A stretch of DNA of 11,157 bases from Chthoniobacterales bacterium (GTDB taxonomy: Bacteria > Verrucomicrobiota > Verrucomicrobiia > Chthoniobacterales > UBA10450): NCBI GenBank assembly GCA_013695925.1, contig JACCZO010000330.1, forward strand, positions 1 through 11,157, written 5' to 3'. The notes under the pieces are model-generated. The model was not told where the DNA came from. It was given only the letters and a program-made list of their open reading frames with translations, and made no database searches. Within the stretch, counting starts at the first letter, position 1; each line of letters opens with the position of its first letter. A program made the translations under genes and the position numbers. Of the stretch, positions 5,826 through 11,157 are shown one piece after another.

Positions 5826-6650
5826 CTATTTTAAACTTACATCCTGGCGCGCATCCACCTGGAGGCGATCGCCAACCTTTATTTTTACCTTCTCCGAATC
5901 CAGTTCCTGAATCACCGCCCCGCTGATTTTTTCGCGCACGTCCACCACTCGCAGAGTCGCGACCGTTTTCCCGCCGCGCACGATGCGCAACGGCATTCCG
6001 ATCTTCACTCCCTGCTGCGCCCCGAGGTTGCCGACCACGAGCGACCACTCCTCCTTGACGCTCAAGACCTGGCCGTCCATCAGATTGGGCCGCGGCTCTT
6101 CCTCAGCGTCTCTCGCGCTCAACAGCTGGTTAGTCGAGCGCAACTGCGCCTCCACCTCAGCCCGCGCCTGCGGATCCACGCTTTCCGTGCTTTTCACATA
6201 GCGCAGCATCGTTTCGGTCAACTTCAGCAACTGCTCGCGGTACGCTTCCTTCTCCTTGTTCATAAGTTGAAGGTCGCTCACTGCTTTCAACAGGCGCTGC
6301 TCGAGCTTGGCCCGGTCTTTACTGACCGATTCGATCCCGAGAGCGTCCATTCGCAGCTGCAACTCCGCGAATTTCCGGCGAAACAATTCCGCTTCCGCGT
6401 TCGAGACGACGAGACTGTCGGTCAGCGTCTTCTGCGTTTCGCGGTCGAGCGAGAGCTGTTTGCGCAAGAGATCATTCTGCGACAACAACGTCTCCGACGT
6501 CACTTTCGCCTCTGCGGTTTCAAGATTTGGATCTGACAAAGAACTATCCCTCTGCGCCGGCAGCCTTCCGGCTGTCAGGAGCAGAGCAGTTGAGAGGATA
6601 CAGTGGAGAGTTGAGAGTCGCGTTAACGGCCCTCGTCTCTCAACTTTCAA
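5826..6650 (-). CDS. Predicted exported coiled-coil protein inserted between rpsS and rplV
   Basis: Function unknown. The 274-residue product starts with a basic segment (MKVERRGPLTR) and a hydrophobic stretch at about residues 14–28 (STLHCILSTALLLTAG). A plausible signal peptidase I site follows after LPA (Ala32). No lipobox is present. Residues about 44–180 are rich in Leu, Glu, Lys and Gln with heptad-like spacing, suggesting a long coiled coil. Residues about 190–266 form a beta-rich domain (DGQVLSVKEEWSLVVGNLGA, QQGVKIGMPLRIVRGGKTVA, then VKIKVGDRLQV). That pattern resembles FlgT C-terminal or MreC-like beta domains in envelope proteins, which is recalled and unsearched. Translation begins at TTG (6650), because TGA lies two codons upstream and no ATG occurs before residue 101. 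GGAGGG lies 7 bases before the TTG. Its stop abuts rplV. Confidence 0.85.
   Translation of the reverse strand: MKVERRGPLTRLSTLHCILSTALLLTAGRLPAQRDSSLSDPNLETAEAKVTSETLLSQNDLLRKQLSLDRETQKTLTDSLVVSNAEAELFRRKFAELQLRMDALGIESVSKDRAKLEQRLLKAVSDLQLMNKEKEAYREQLLKLTETMLRYVKSTESVDPQARAEVEAQLRSTNQLLSARDAEEEPRPNLMDGQVLSVKEEWSLVVGNLGAQQGVKIGMPLRIVRGGKTVATLRVVDVREKISGAVIQELDSEKVKIKVGDRLQVDARQDVSLK
6561..6574 (-). repeat. Small palindrome inside the signal-peptide region
   Basis: CAGCC-TTCC-GGCTG is a perfect 5-base-pair inverted repeat with a 4-base loop. It is flanked by GCCGG, which can alternatively pair with CCGGC in the right arm. It encodes part of the AGRLPA segment around the predicted signal-peptide cleavage site of the inserted gene. 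It may be part of the repeat cluster upstream or chance in G+C-rich DNA. Confidence 0.45.
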
Positions 6651-6666
6651 CTCTCAACCCTCCACT
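6602..6666 (-). repeat. Inverted and heptamer repeats at the rpsS / inserted-gene junction
   Basis: The arms 6602–6618 and 6650–6666 are complementary at 16 of 17 bases (AGTGGAGAGTTGAGAGT against AGTGGAGGGTTGAGAGT on the other strand), with a 31-base loop. Within the right half, 6637–6657 is three tandem heptamers (CTCTCAA, CTTTCAA, CTCTCAA). A further partial copy (GTTGAGAGG) lies at 6589–6597. The block begins at the rpsS stop codon and contains the Shine-Dalgarno sequence, the TTG start and the first codons of the inserted gene. Confidence 0.75.
6658..6663 (-). promoter_or_regulatory. Ribosome binding site supporting the TTG start of the inserted gene
   Basis: The minus strand reads AAATAGTGGAGGGTTGAGAG and then TTG. 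GGAGGG lies one base after the rpsS stop and 7 bases before the TTG at 6650. It belongs to the right arm of the inverted repeat, so the repeat supplies the translation signal. Confidence 0.55.
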
Positions 6667-6943
6667 ATTTAGTCACCTTCGCGGTGTGCGACCCGTGCTT
6701 CTTAAAGATTCGGGTAGGTGAAAACTCGCCGAGTTTGTGACCGACCATATTTTCGGTCACGAACACGGATTGAAAAATTTTGCCGTTATGGACGAGGAAG
6801 GTGTGCCCCACAAAGTCCGGGGTCACCATCGAGCGGCGCGACCAGGTCTTGACGGGTTTCTTCACGCCCGCGCTGTTCATCTTGTCGATCTTCTCGAGAA
6901 GATACGGCTCTACAAAAGGTCCTTTTTTTAGCGATCTGCCCAT
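6665..6943 (-). CDS. rpsS: 30S ribosomal protein S19
   Basis: S19 sits in the head of the small subunit and, with S13, contacts A-site tRNA and the large subunit. The ATG at 6943 gives the standard 92 residues beginning MGRSLKKGPFVEPYLLEKID. The signature region is intact: SRRSMVTPDFVGHTFLVHNG, then GHKLGEFSPTRIFKKHGSHT. A longer in-frame reading upstream to 7051 would overlap the rplB coding end and adds no S19-like sequence, so it is not used. The gap from rplB is 5 bases. In most bacteria rplV follows directly, but here an exported coiled-coil gene intervenes. Confidence 0.98.
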   Translation of the reverse strand: MGRSLKKGPFVEPYLLEKIDKMNSAGVKKPVKTWSRRSMVTPDFVGHTFLVHNGKIFQSVFVTENMVGHKLGEFSPTRIFKKHGSHTAKVTK

Positions 6944-6948
6944 AGCAA

Positions 6949-7803
6949 TTAGCTCTTCTTCTTTCGGTTTACGCGCCGATCCTGCATGATGAAGCGATCG
7001 CTCGGCTTTTTCTTGGAACGCGTCTTGAAGCCCTTGGCCAATTGTCCCCACGGGCTGGTCAAATGCTGACGGCCACCGCCGCCCTTCGATTTGCCCTGGC
7101 CACCGCCATTCGGGTGATCGATTGGGTTCATCACCATGCCGCGGACGGTTGGGCGCACACCCTTCCAGCGTGACCGGCCTGCTTTGCCGCTGACCACGTT
7201 CAGATGATCGACATTGCCGACCTGACCCATCGTGGCGCAGCAGGTGTCATGAATGCGGCGAATTTCACCCGAAGGCAATTTCACCAGCGCATAGCCCGCT
7301 TCCCGGTTGCTCAAAGTCGCCTGTTGCCCGGCGCTGCGCGCAATCTGGCCGCCGCGACCGGGAGCGATCTCGATATTGTGAATCCCAGCGCCGAGCGGAA
7401 TCTCGCTCAATGGAAGCGAATTTCCCACTCCAGGGGGCGCGGTCGGTCCCGACATCACCGTCGCGCCGGGCGCGAGGCCATCGGGCGCGAGAATGTAGCT
7501 CATCTCGCCGTCCGCATATTTGATTAAGGCAATACGCGCGGTGCGGTTCGGATCGTATTCAATGCCGATCACCTCTGCCGCGACGCCGTGCTTGCGACGC
7601 TTGAAGTCGACCTTGCGATATTTCTGTTTGTGCCCGCCGCCGATGTGACGCGAGGTGAGACGGCCTTTATTGTTCCGGCCGCCGCTGCGTTTTTTCACTT
7701 CCGTCAAAGACTTGTGCGGCTTCGACCTGGTGATTTCGTCGAACGTCGAGAGCGTCTTGAAACGCTGCGTCGGCGTCAGTGGGCGATAATCTCTAATGGC
7801 CAT
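6949..7803 (-). CDS. rplB: 50S ribosomal protein L2
   Basis: L2 is a primary 23S rRNA-binding protein needed for subunit association and peptidyl-transferase centre assembly. The 284-residue protein aligns closely by eye with E. coli L2. It has SGGRNNKGRLTSRHIGGGHK at residues 40–59, EYDPNRTARIALIKY at 82–96, then GRGGQIARSAG and WKGVRPTVRGMVMNPIDHPN. His230, equal to E. coli His229 without the initiator Met and linked to peptidyl-transferase activity, is kept. The next motif is HPNGGGQG instead of the common HPHGGGEG, and about four extra Gly/Lys residues precede the SPWGQ segment. The start lies 7 bases after rplW. Confidence 0.98.
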   Translation of the reverse strand: MAIRDYRPLTPTQRFKTLSTFDEITRSKPHKSLTEVKKRSGGRNNKGRLTSRHIGGGHKQKYRKVDFKRRKHGVAAEVIGIEYDPNRTARIALIKYADGEMSYILAPDGLAPGATVMSGPTAPPGVGNSLPLSEIPLGAGIHNIEIAPGRGGQIARSAGQQATLSNREAGYALVKLPSGEIRRIHDTCCATMGQVGNVDHLNVVSGKAGRSRWKGVRPTVRGMVMNPIDHPNGGGQGKSKGGGGRQHLTSPWGQLAKGFKTRSKKKPSDRFIMQDRRVNRKKKS

Positions 7804-7810
7804 AAATTAA

Positions 7811-8095
7811 TTAGACGAGATCGATCTTCTCGCCCTCTCCCAGGGTCACGATGGCTTTTTTCCAGTGCGCCTTGCGGCCGAAATCAGCGCGGCGTTCGCG
7901 CTTTTTCTTGCCGGCGTAATTACAGGTGTTCACCGACACGACCTTCTTCTTGAAGAGAAGCTCGATCGCATGCTTGATCTGGATCTTGTTCGCGCGCGGG
8001 TTCACCCGGAAGACATACTGATTGAGCTTCTCGCTCAGAAGCGACGCCTTCTCGGTCAACTGCACCGTCTGGATTAAATCGTAGGGCTCGTTCAT
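7811..8095 (-). CDS. rplW: 50S ribosomal protein L23
   Basis: L23 lies at the exit of the polypeptide tunnel and is the docking site for trigger factor and SRP. The 94-residue protein shows LTEKASLLSEKLNQYVFRVN at about residues 14–33. ANKIQIKHAIELLFKKKVVS follows, then the basic extended loop GKKKRERRADFGRKAHWKKA and the closing VTLGEGEKIDLV. This is the family order throughout. The ATG overlaps the rplD stop by 4 bases (ATGA). A GGGAG sequence inside the end of rplD, 9 bases upstream, may help initiation. Confidence 0.97.
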   Translation of the reverse strand: MNEPYDLIQTVQLTEKASLLSEKLNQYVFRVNPRANKIQIKHAIELLFKKKVVSVNTCNYAGKKKRERRADFGRKAHWKKAIVTLGEGEKIDLV

Positions 8096-8703
8096 GAGTT
8101 GATTCTCCCGGCCAATTGCTCGAGCGCCTTCGGGGTGATGATGATCTTGTCGAACGCGAGGAGTTGCTCGGTGTTCACATCGGTCGCGGTCGCAAGCAGG
8201 ACCGGACGCACGTTGCGCGCGGAGCGGTAAAATGTCTCTTCGAACGCGTCGGAAATGAGCAGCACCTTCTTCGCGTCGGTGTGACCTTTGACCAGGCTAA
8301 CGAACGCCTTCGTCTTCGGCTCTTTGACGCTGAACGCGTCGACCGTCAGGACGTCGCCGGCCTTGATCCGCTCGCTCAGCGCTTTCTGAAAAGCGAGGCG
8401 ACGGGTGGCCTTCGAAACTTTCTTCGTGTAATCGCGGGGCTTGGGTCCGAAGACCACACCCCCACCACGCCAGATTGGTGAAGACTTGTAACCCGCACGC
8501 GCCCGGCCGGTGCCTTTTTGGCGCCATGGTTTTGCACCGGAGAGATTCACTTCGGCTTTGGTCTTGGTGTTGGCAGAGCCCGAGCGACGCGCGGCGCGCA
8601 TCGCCACGACGGCGTCATGCATGGCCTGCGTTCCGCGACCGTTCTCGATCAAATTGATGTTCGCCTCTTTGGCGGCGGCGGCGGTTAAGACTTGCGCGCT
8701 CAT
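8092..8703 (-). CDS. rplD: 50S ribosomal protein L4
   Basis: L4 binds 23S rRNA domain I, and its extended loop lines the exit tunnel. In E. coli it also represses the S10 operon through a leader. The 203-residue protein has the loop motif KPWRQKGTGRARAGYKSSPI at about residues 58–77 and GGVVFGPKPRDYTKKVSK at about 81–98. A Rossmann-like C-terminal half follows (KKVLLISDAFEETFYRSARN, then NTEQLLAFDKIIITPKALEQ). E. coli-style L4 control by an S10 leader is not evident: rpsJ starts one base after fusA, leaving no leader space. It overlaps both rplC and rplW by ATGA. Confidence 0.97.
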   Translation of the reverse strand: MSAQVLTAAAAKEANINLIENGRGTQAMHDAVVAMRAARRSGSANTKTKAEVNLSGAKPWRQKGTGRARAGYKSSPIWRGGGVVFGPKPRDYTKKVSKATRRLAFQKALSERIKAGDVLTVDAFSVKEPKTKAFVSLVKGHTDAKKVLLISDAFEETFYRSARNVRPVLLATATDVNTEQLLAFDKIIITPKALEQLAGRINS

Positions 8704-9353
8704 TTACTGGCCTCGGTTGCGGCGGCGGGTTTCTTAAGGGCCGGCCGAACGACAACGTAGCTGCCATTCGCGCCCGGCACGGCGCCGCTCACTAAAATGA
8801 TTTTGTCTGCTTCGCGCACCTGCAGGATCCGCAGGTTTTGCACAGTCACGCGCTCGTCGCCCATGTGGCCGGGCATGCCCATGTTCTTCCAGATGCGGCC
8901 GGGAGTAGAACGATTACCGATAGCGCCGTTGCGCCGGTGGGTCTTGGAACCGTGCGCCGCACCCTGGCCGTGGAAGTTATGTTTCTTCATCACGCCCTGG
9001 AAGCCTTTGCCCTTGGACTTACCGACCACGTCCACCCAGTCACCCGGCTGAAATTGTGTCACCGCGAGATTAATCTCGCCTTCCGGCGCATCCTCCTGGA
9101 GGCGGAATTCCCTAACGAGTTTCTTCGGTTCGGAATTGGCTTTGCCGAATCCGCCGAGGAGCGCCTTCGTCACGCGCGATTCCTTCTGCACGTCGAAGCC
9201 AACCTGGATCGCGGAATAGCCGTCGTTTTCGCCCGTTAGGCGACGAAGCAGCGTGTTATCCCCGGCCGCAATCACGGTGACCGGGCGCAGCTTGCCGTTC
9301 GCGTCGTAAACGCTGGTCATGCCGATTTTCTTTCCGAGAAGTCCGATGCTCAT
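8700..9353 (-). CDS. rplC: 50S ribosomal protein L3
   Basis: L3 initiates assembly of the large subunit, and its long loop reaches the peptidyl-transferase centre. The 217-residue protein starts SIGLLGKKIGMTSVYDANGK. The central loop carries KGKGFQGVMKKHNFHGQGAA, with Gln130 at the position of the methylated glutamine of E. coli L3. It continues HGSKTHRRNGAIGNRSTPGR and GMPGHMGDERVTVQNLRILQ. A short Ala/Lys tail (KKPAAATEASK) ends it. The ATG at 9353 follows a 33-base gap after rpsJ and shows no clear Shine-Dalgarno sequence. The stop overlaps the rplD start. Confidence 0.98.
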   Translation of the reverse strand: MSIGLLGKKIGMTSVYDANGKLRPVTVIAAGDNTLLRRLTGENDGYSAIQVGFDVQKESRVTKALLGGFGKANSEPKKLVREFRLQEDAPEGEINLAVTQFQPGDWVDVVGKSKGKGFQGVMKKHNFHGQGAAHGSKTHRRNGAIGNRSTPGRIWKNMGMPGHMGDERVTVQNLRILQVREADKIILVSGAVPGANGSYVVVRPALKKPAAATEASK

Positions 9354-9386
9354 GATCGTGGGCTGGCAAAAGTGTGCTGCTAAAAC

Positions 9387-9698
9387 TTAAATCTTGATCG
9401 TGATATCCACGCCCGCCGGGAGGTTGAGCTTCTTCAGCTCGTCCACCGTCTTGGCGGTCGGCTCGATGATGTCGAGCAGGCGCTTGTGGGTGCGGATTTC
9501 AAATTGGTCCATCGATTTTTTGTCGACGTGCGGCGAGCGATTAACCGTGAATTTCTCGATCAGGGTCGGAAGCGGAATCGGCCCCGCCACCCGGGCGCCG
9601 GTGCGCTTGGCGGTCTCGACGATGTCGACCGCAGATTGATCGAGCATCCGGTGGTCGAATGCTTTCAGGCGAATGCGAATGCGTTGCGCGTCGGCCAC
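9387..9698 (-). CDS. rpsJ: 30S ribosomal protein S10 (NusE), GTG start
   Basis: S10 belongs to the head of the small subunit. As NusE it also joins the antitermination machinery and links ribosomes to RNA polymerase through NusG. The 103-residue protein has RIRIRLKAFDHRMLDQSAVD at residues 6–25 and GARVAGPIPLPTLIEKFTVN, which includes the conserved GPIPLPT. It then has SPHVDKKSMDQFEIRTHKRL and the C-terminal LPAGVDITIKI. The start is GTG at 9698; the length and N-terminus fit the family. AAGGAGA lies about 10 bases upstream, within the end of fusA. It follows fusA after one base, with no tuf gene between. Confidence 0.98.
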   Translation of the reverse strand: MADAQRIRIRLKAFDHRMLDQSAVDIVETAKRTGARVAGPIPLPTLIEKFTVNRSPHVDKKSMDQFEIRTHKRLLDIIEPTAKTVDELKKLNLPAGVDITIKI

Positions 9699-9699
9699 G

Positions 9700-11157
9700 T
9701 TATTTGGTCTCCTTCTGGTCGAGCACGGCCGCGACGAGCTGTTGCGGCACTTGTTCGAAATGTGACGGCTCCATCGAGTAACTCGAACGGCCCTTGGAAA
9801 GTGAGCGGATGGCAGTCGCGTAACCGAACATTTCGGCGAGCGGCACCTCGGCCTGGACCATCGTGAGGTTACCCTTCACTTCGATGCTCGCGATTTTGCC
9901 GCGACGGCGATTCAAGTCGCCCATGATGTCGCCCTGGTATTCTTCCGGGGTCGCGTTTTCCACCTTCATGATCGGCTCGAGCAGGATCGGCTTCGCTTTC
10001 TTGAAGGCGTCTTTAACCGCAAAGATTGCCGCGAGCTTGAATGCCATTTCGTTCGAATCGACGTCGTGATAGGAGCCGTCGACAATGTCGACATTGGCGT
10101 CAATCACCTGGTAGCCGCCGATGACGCCGTTGAGCATCGCTTCTTCGATGCCCTTCTTGCAGGCCGGGATGTATTCCTTCGGAATGTTGCCGCCCACGAC
10201 CTTGTTCTCGACCGTGATGCCTTTGCCGCGCTCGTTAGGCTGCACCTTGACGATGACGTGGCCGTACTGACCGCGACCACCGGACTGCTTGATCAGCTTG
10301 CCTTCGCCGTCGGCCGGCGCGGTGATGGTTTCGCGGTAGGCGATCTGCGGTTTGCCCGCGTTCGCGTCGACCTTGAATTCGCGGAGCATGCGATCGCGGA
10401 TGATCTCGAGATGGAGCTCGCCCATGCCGGCGATAATCGTCTGGCCGGTGTCTTCGTGAGTGTAAACCTTGAAGGTCGGATCTTCTTCGGAGAGCCGCTG
10501 CAAGGCGACGGCCATTTTCTCCTGGTCCTGTTTCGTCTTCGGCTCGATCGCCATTGAGATAACGGGATCAGGGAACGAAGGCGGCTCGAGCAGGATCGGG
10601 TGATCCTCGTCGCAGAGCGTGTCGCCGGTCGTGATGTTCTTGATTCCGACGATAGCCGCGATGTCGCCCGAGTAACAGGTGTCGATATCTTCGCGCTTGT
10701 CGGCTTGAATCTGGATCAAACGCGAGATGCGCTCGCGCTTGTTCGTGCGCGGGTTGTAGACGTTATCGCCTTTCGAAAGTGAACCTGAGTAAACGCGGAA
10801 GAAAACCAGTTTCCCGACAAACGGATCGCTCCAAAGTTTGAAGGCGAGCGAGCAAAATCTGCCGTTGTCATCCGTAGGCGCTTCCATTTTCTCGTGCGTG
10901 TCGGGTTCCATGCCGATCGCGGGCGGAATGTCGAGCGGACCAGGGAGATAATCGATCACCGCGTCGACGAGATATTGCACGCCCTTGTTCTTAAAGGCGG
11001 AACCACCGACGACGGGCACAAATTTGTTCGCGATTGTCTGGCGGCGAATTCCTGCCTTCAGCATCTGCGGCGTAACTTCCTTCTCTTCGAGAACCGCTTC
11101 TGCGATCTCGTCGTCGATATTGGAAATCTGCTCCACCAAGGTGGCGTAAGCTTTCTC
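9700..11157 (-). CDS. fusA: Translation elongation factor G, N-terminal part outside the window
   Basis: EF-G is the GTPase that moves tRNAs and mRNA through the ribosome and helps recycle it. The frame is open to the right edge, giving 485 residues (EKAYATLVEQISNIDDEIAE onward). About 215 N-terminal residues, including the G1–G3 GTPase motifs, are outside the window. The end of domain I has GSAFKNKGVQYLVDAVIDYL. Domain II follows, with DPFVGKLVFFRVYSGSLSKG, then domain III with SEEDPTFKVYTHEDTGQTII and GMGELHLEIIRDRM. Domain IV has SGGRGQYGHVIVKVQP and the tip-loop histidine in GSYHDVDSNEMAF (codon at 10066–10068). Domain V ends with YATAIRSLSKGRSSYSMEPS. All match canonical bacterial EF-G. 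Confidence 0.98.
   Translation of the reverse strand, partial: EKAYATLVEQISNIDDEIAEAVLEEKEVTPQMLKAGIRRQTIANKFVPVVGGSAFKNKGVQYLVDAVIDYLPGPLDIPPAIGMEPDTHEKMEAPTDDNGRFCSLAFKLWSDPFVGKLVFFRVYSGSLSKGDNVYNPRTNKRERISRLIQIQADKREDIDTCYSGDIAAIVGIKNITTGDTLCDEDHPILLEPPSFPDPVISMAIEPKTKQDQEKMAVALQRLSEEDPTFKVYTHEDTGQTIIAGMGELHLEIIRDRMLREFKVDANAGKPQIAYRETITAPADGEGKLIKQSGGRGQYGHVIVKVQPNERGKGITVENKVVGGNIPKEYIPACKKGIEEAMLNGVIGGYQVIDANVDIVDGSYHDVDSNEMAFKLAAIFAVKDAFKKAKPILLEPIMKVENATPEEYQGDIMGDLNRRRGKIASIEVKGNLTMVQAEVPLAEMFGYATAIRSLSKGRSSYSMEPSHFEQVPQQLVAAVLDQKETK
9708..9714 (-). promoter_or_regulatory. Ribosome binding site of rpsJ inside the fusA end
   Basis: The minus strand reads AAGGAGACCAAATAAC and then GTG. 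A consensus-like Shine-Dalgarno sequence within the last fusA codons lies about 9–10 bases upstream of the GTG start and supports that start. Confidence 0.65.

Noticed and set aside
5551..6048. Alternative minus-strand frame crossing the rplV start
   Set aside because: It overlaps both rplV and the exported-protein gene in another frame and encodes an Arg/Gly/His-rich shadow product with no family resemblance.
6944..7051. Longer start for rpsS adding 36 residues
   Set aside because: The extra part overlaps the 3' end of rplB, and the ATG at 6943 gives the standard S19 N-terminus and length.
8092..9386. S10-operon leader with L4-dependent attenuation
   Set aside because: rpsJ begins one base after fusA, leaving no leader, and no comparable hairpin plus T-run was seen in the 33-base rpsJ–rplC gap.

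Overview
The window is a stretch of the bacterial str–S10–spc ribosomal-protein supercluster, read entirely on the minus strand from position 11157 down to 1. Twenty protein genes are packed with almost no spacing. They are the 3' two thirds of fusA (EF-G), then rpsJ, rplC, rplD, rplW, rplB, rpsS, one non-ribosomal gene, rplV, rpsC, rplP, rpmC, rpsQ, rplN, rplX, rplE, rpsH, rplF, rplR, rpsE and the start of rplO, which runs off the left edge. Nothing on the plus strand looks coding. There is no RNA gene, CRISPR array, transposase or phage gene, and no gene-free stretch longer than 84 bases.

The protein sequences, high G+C content and gene order suggest a member of the PVC superphylum, most likely Verrucomicrobiota. 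This is inferred from recalled family sequences, not from a search. Supporting points are that fusA leads straight into rpsJ with no tuf between them, rpsN (S14) is missing between rplE and rpsH, and rpmD (L30) is missing between rpsE and rplO. As I recall, Chlamydia shares all three traits. The L2 C-terminal motif also departs from the usual bacterial form.

The genes work as one unit making ribosomal proteins of both subunits plus the translocation factor EF-G. Four junctions are 4-base ATGA overlaps (L3/L4, L4/L23, L14/L24, S5/L15) and most others are gaps of 1 to 22 bases. Transcription is therefore probably continuous and translation is often coupled. No promoter or terminator could be supported inside the window.

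The unusual part is at 5826–6667. A 274-codon gene for a predicted exported coiled-coil protein sits between rpsS and rplV, a junction that is normally uninterrupted. Its TTG start and Shine-Dalgarno sequence lie in a block of heptamer and inverted repeats, and its stop codon directly abuts the rplV start. Two more repeat-like elements occur nearby: one encodes the last residues of L22 (about 5350–5381), and a 50-base nested palindrome fills the rplX–rplE gap (2955–3004). Together they suggest that small dispersed repeats have been entering this highly expressed operon and adding coding or regulatory sequence to it.
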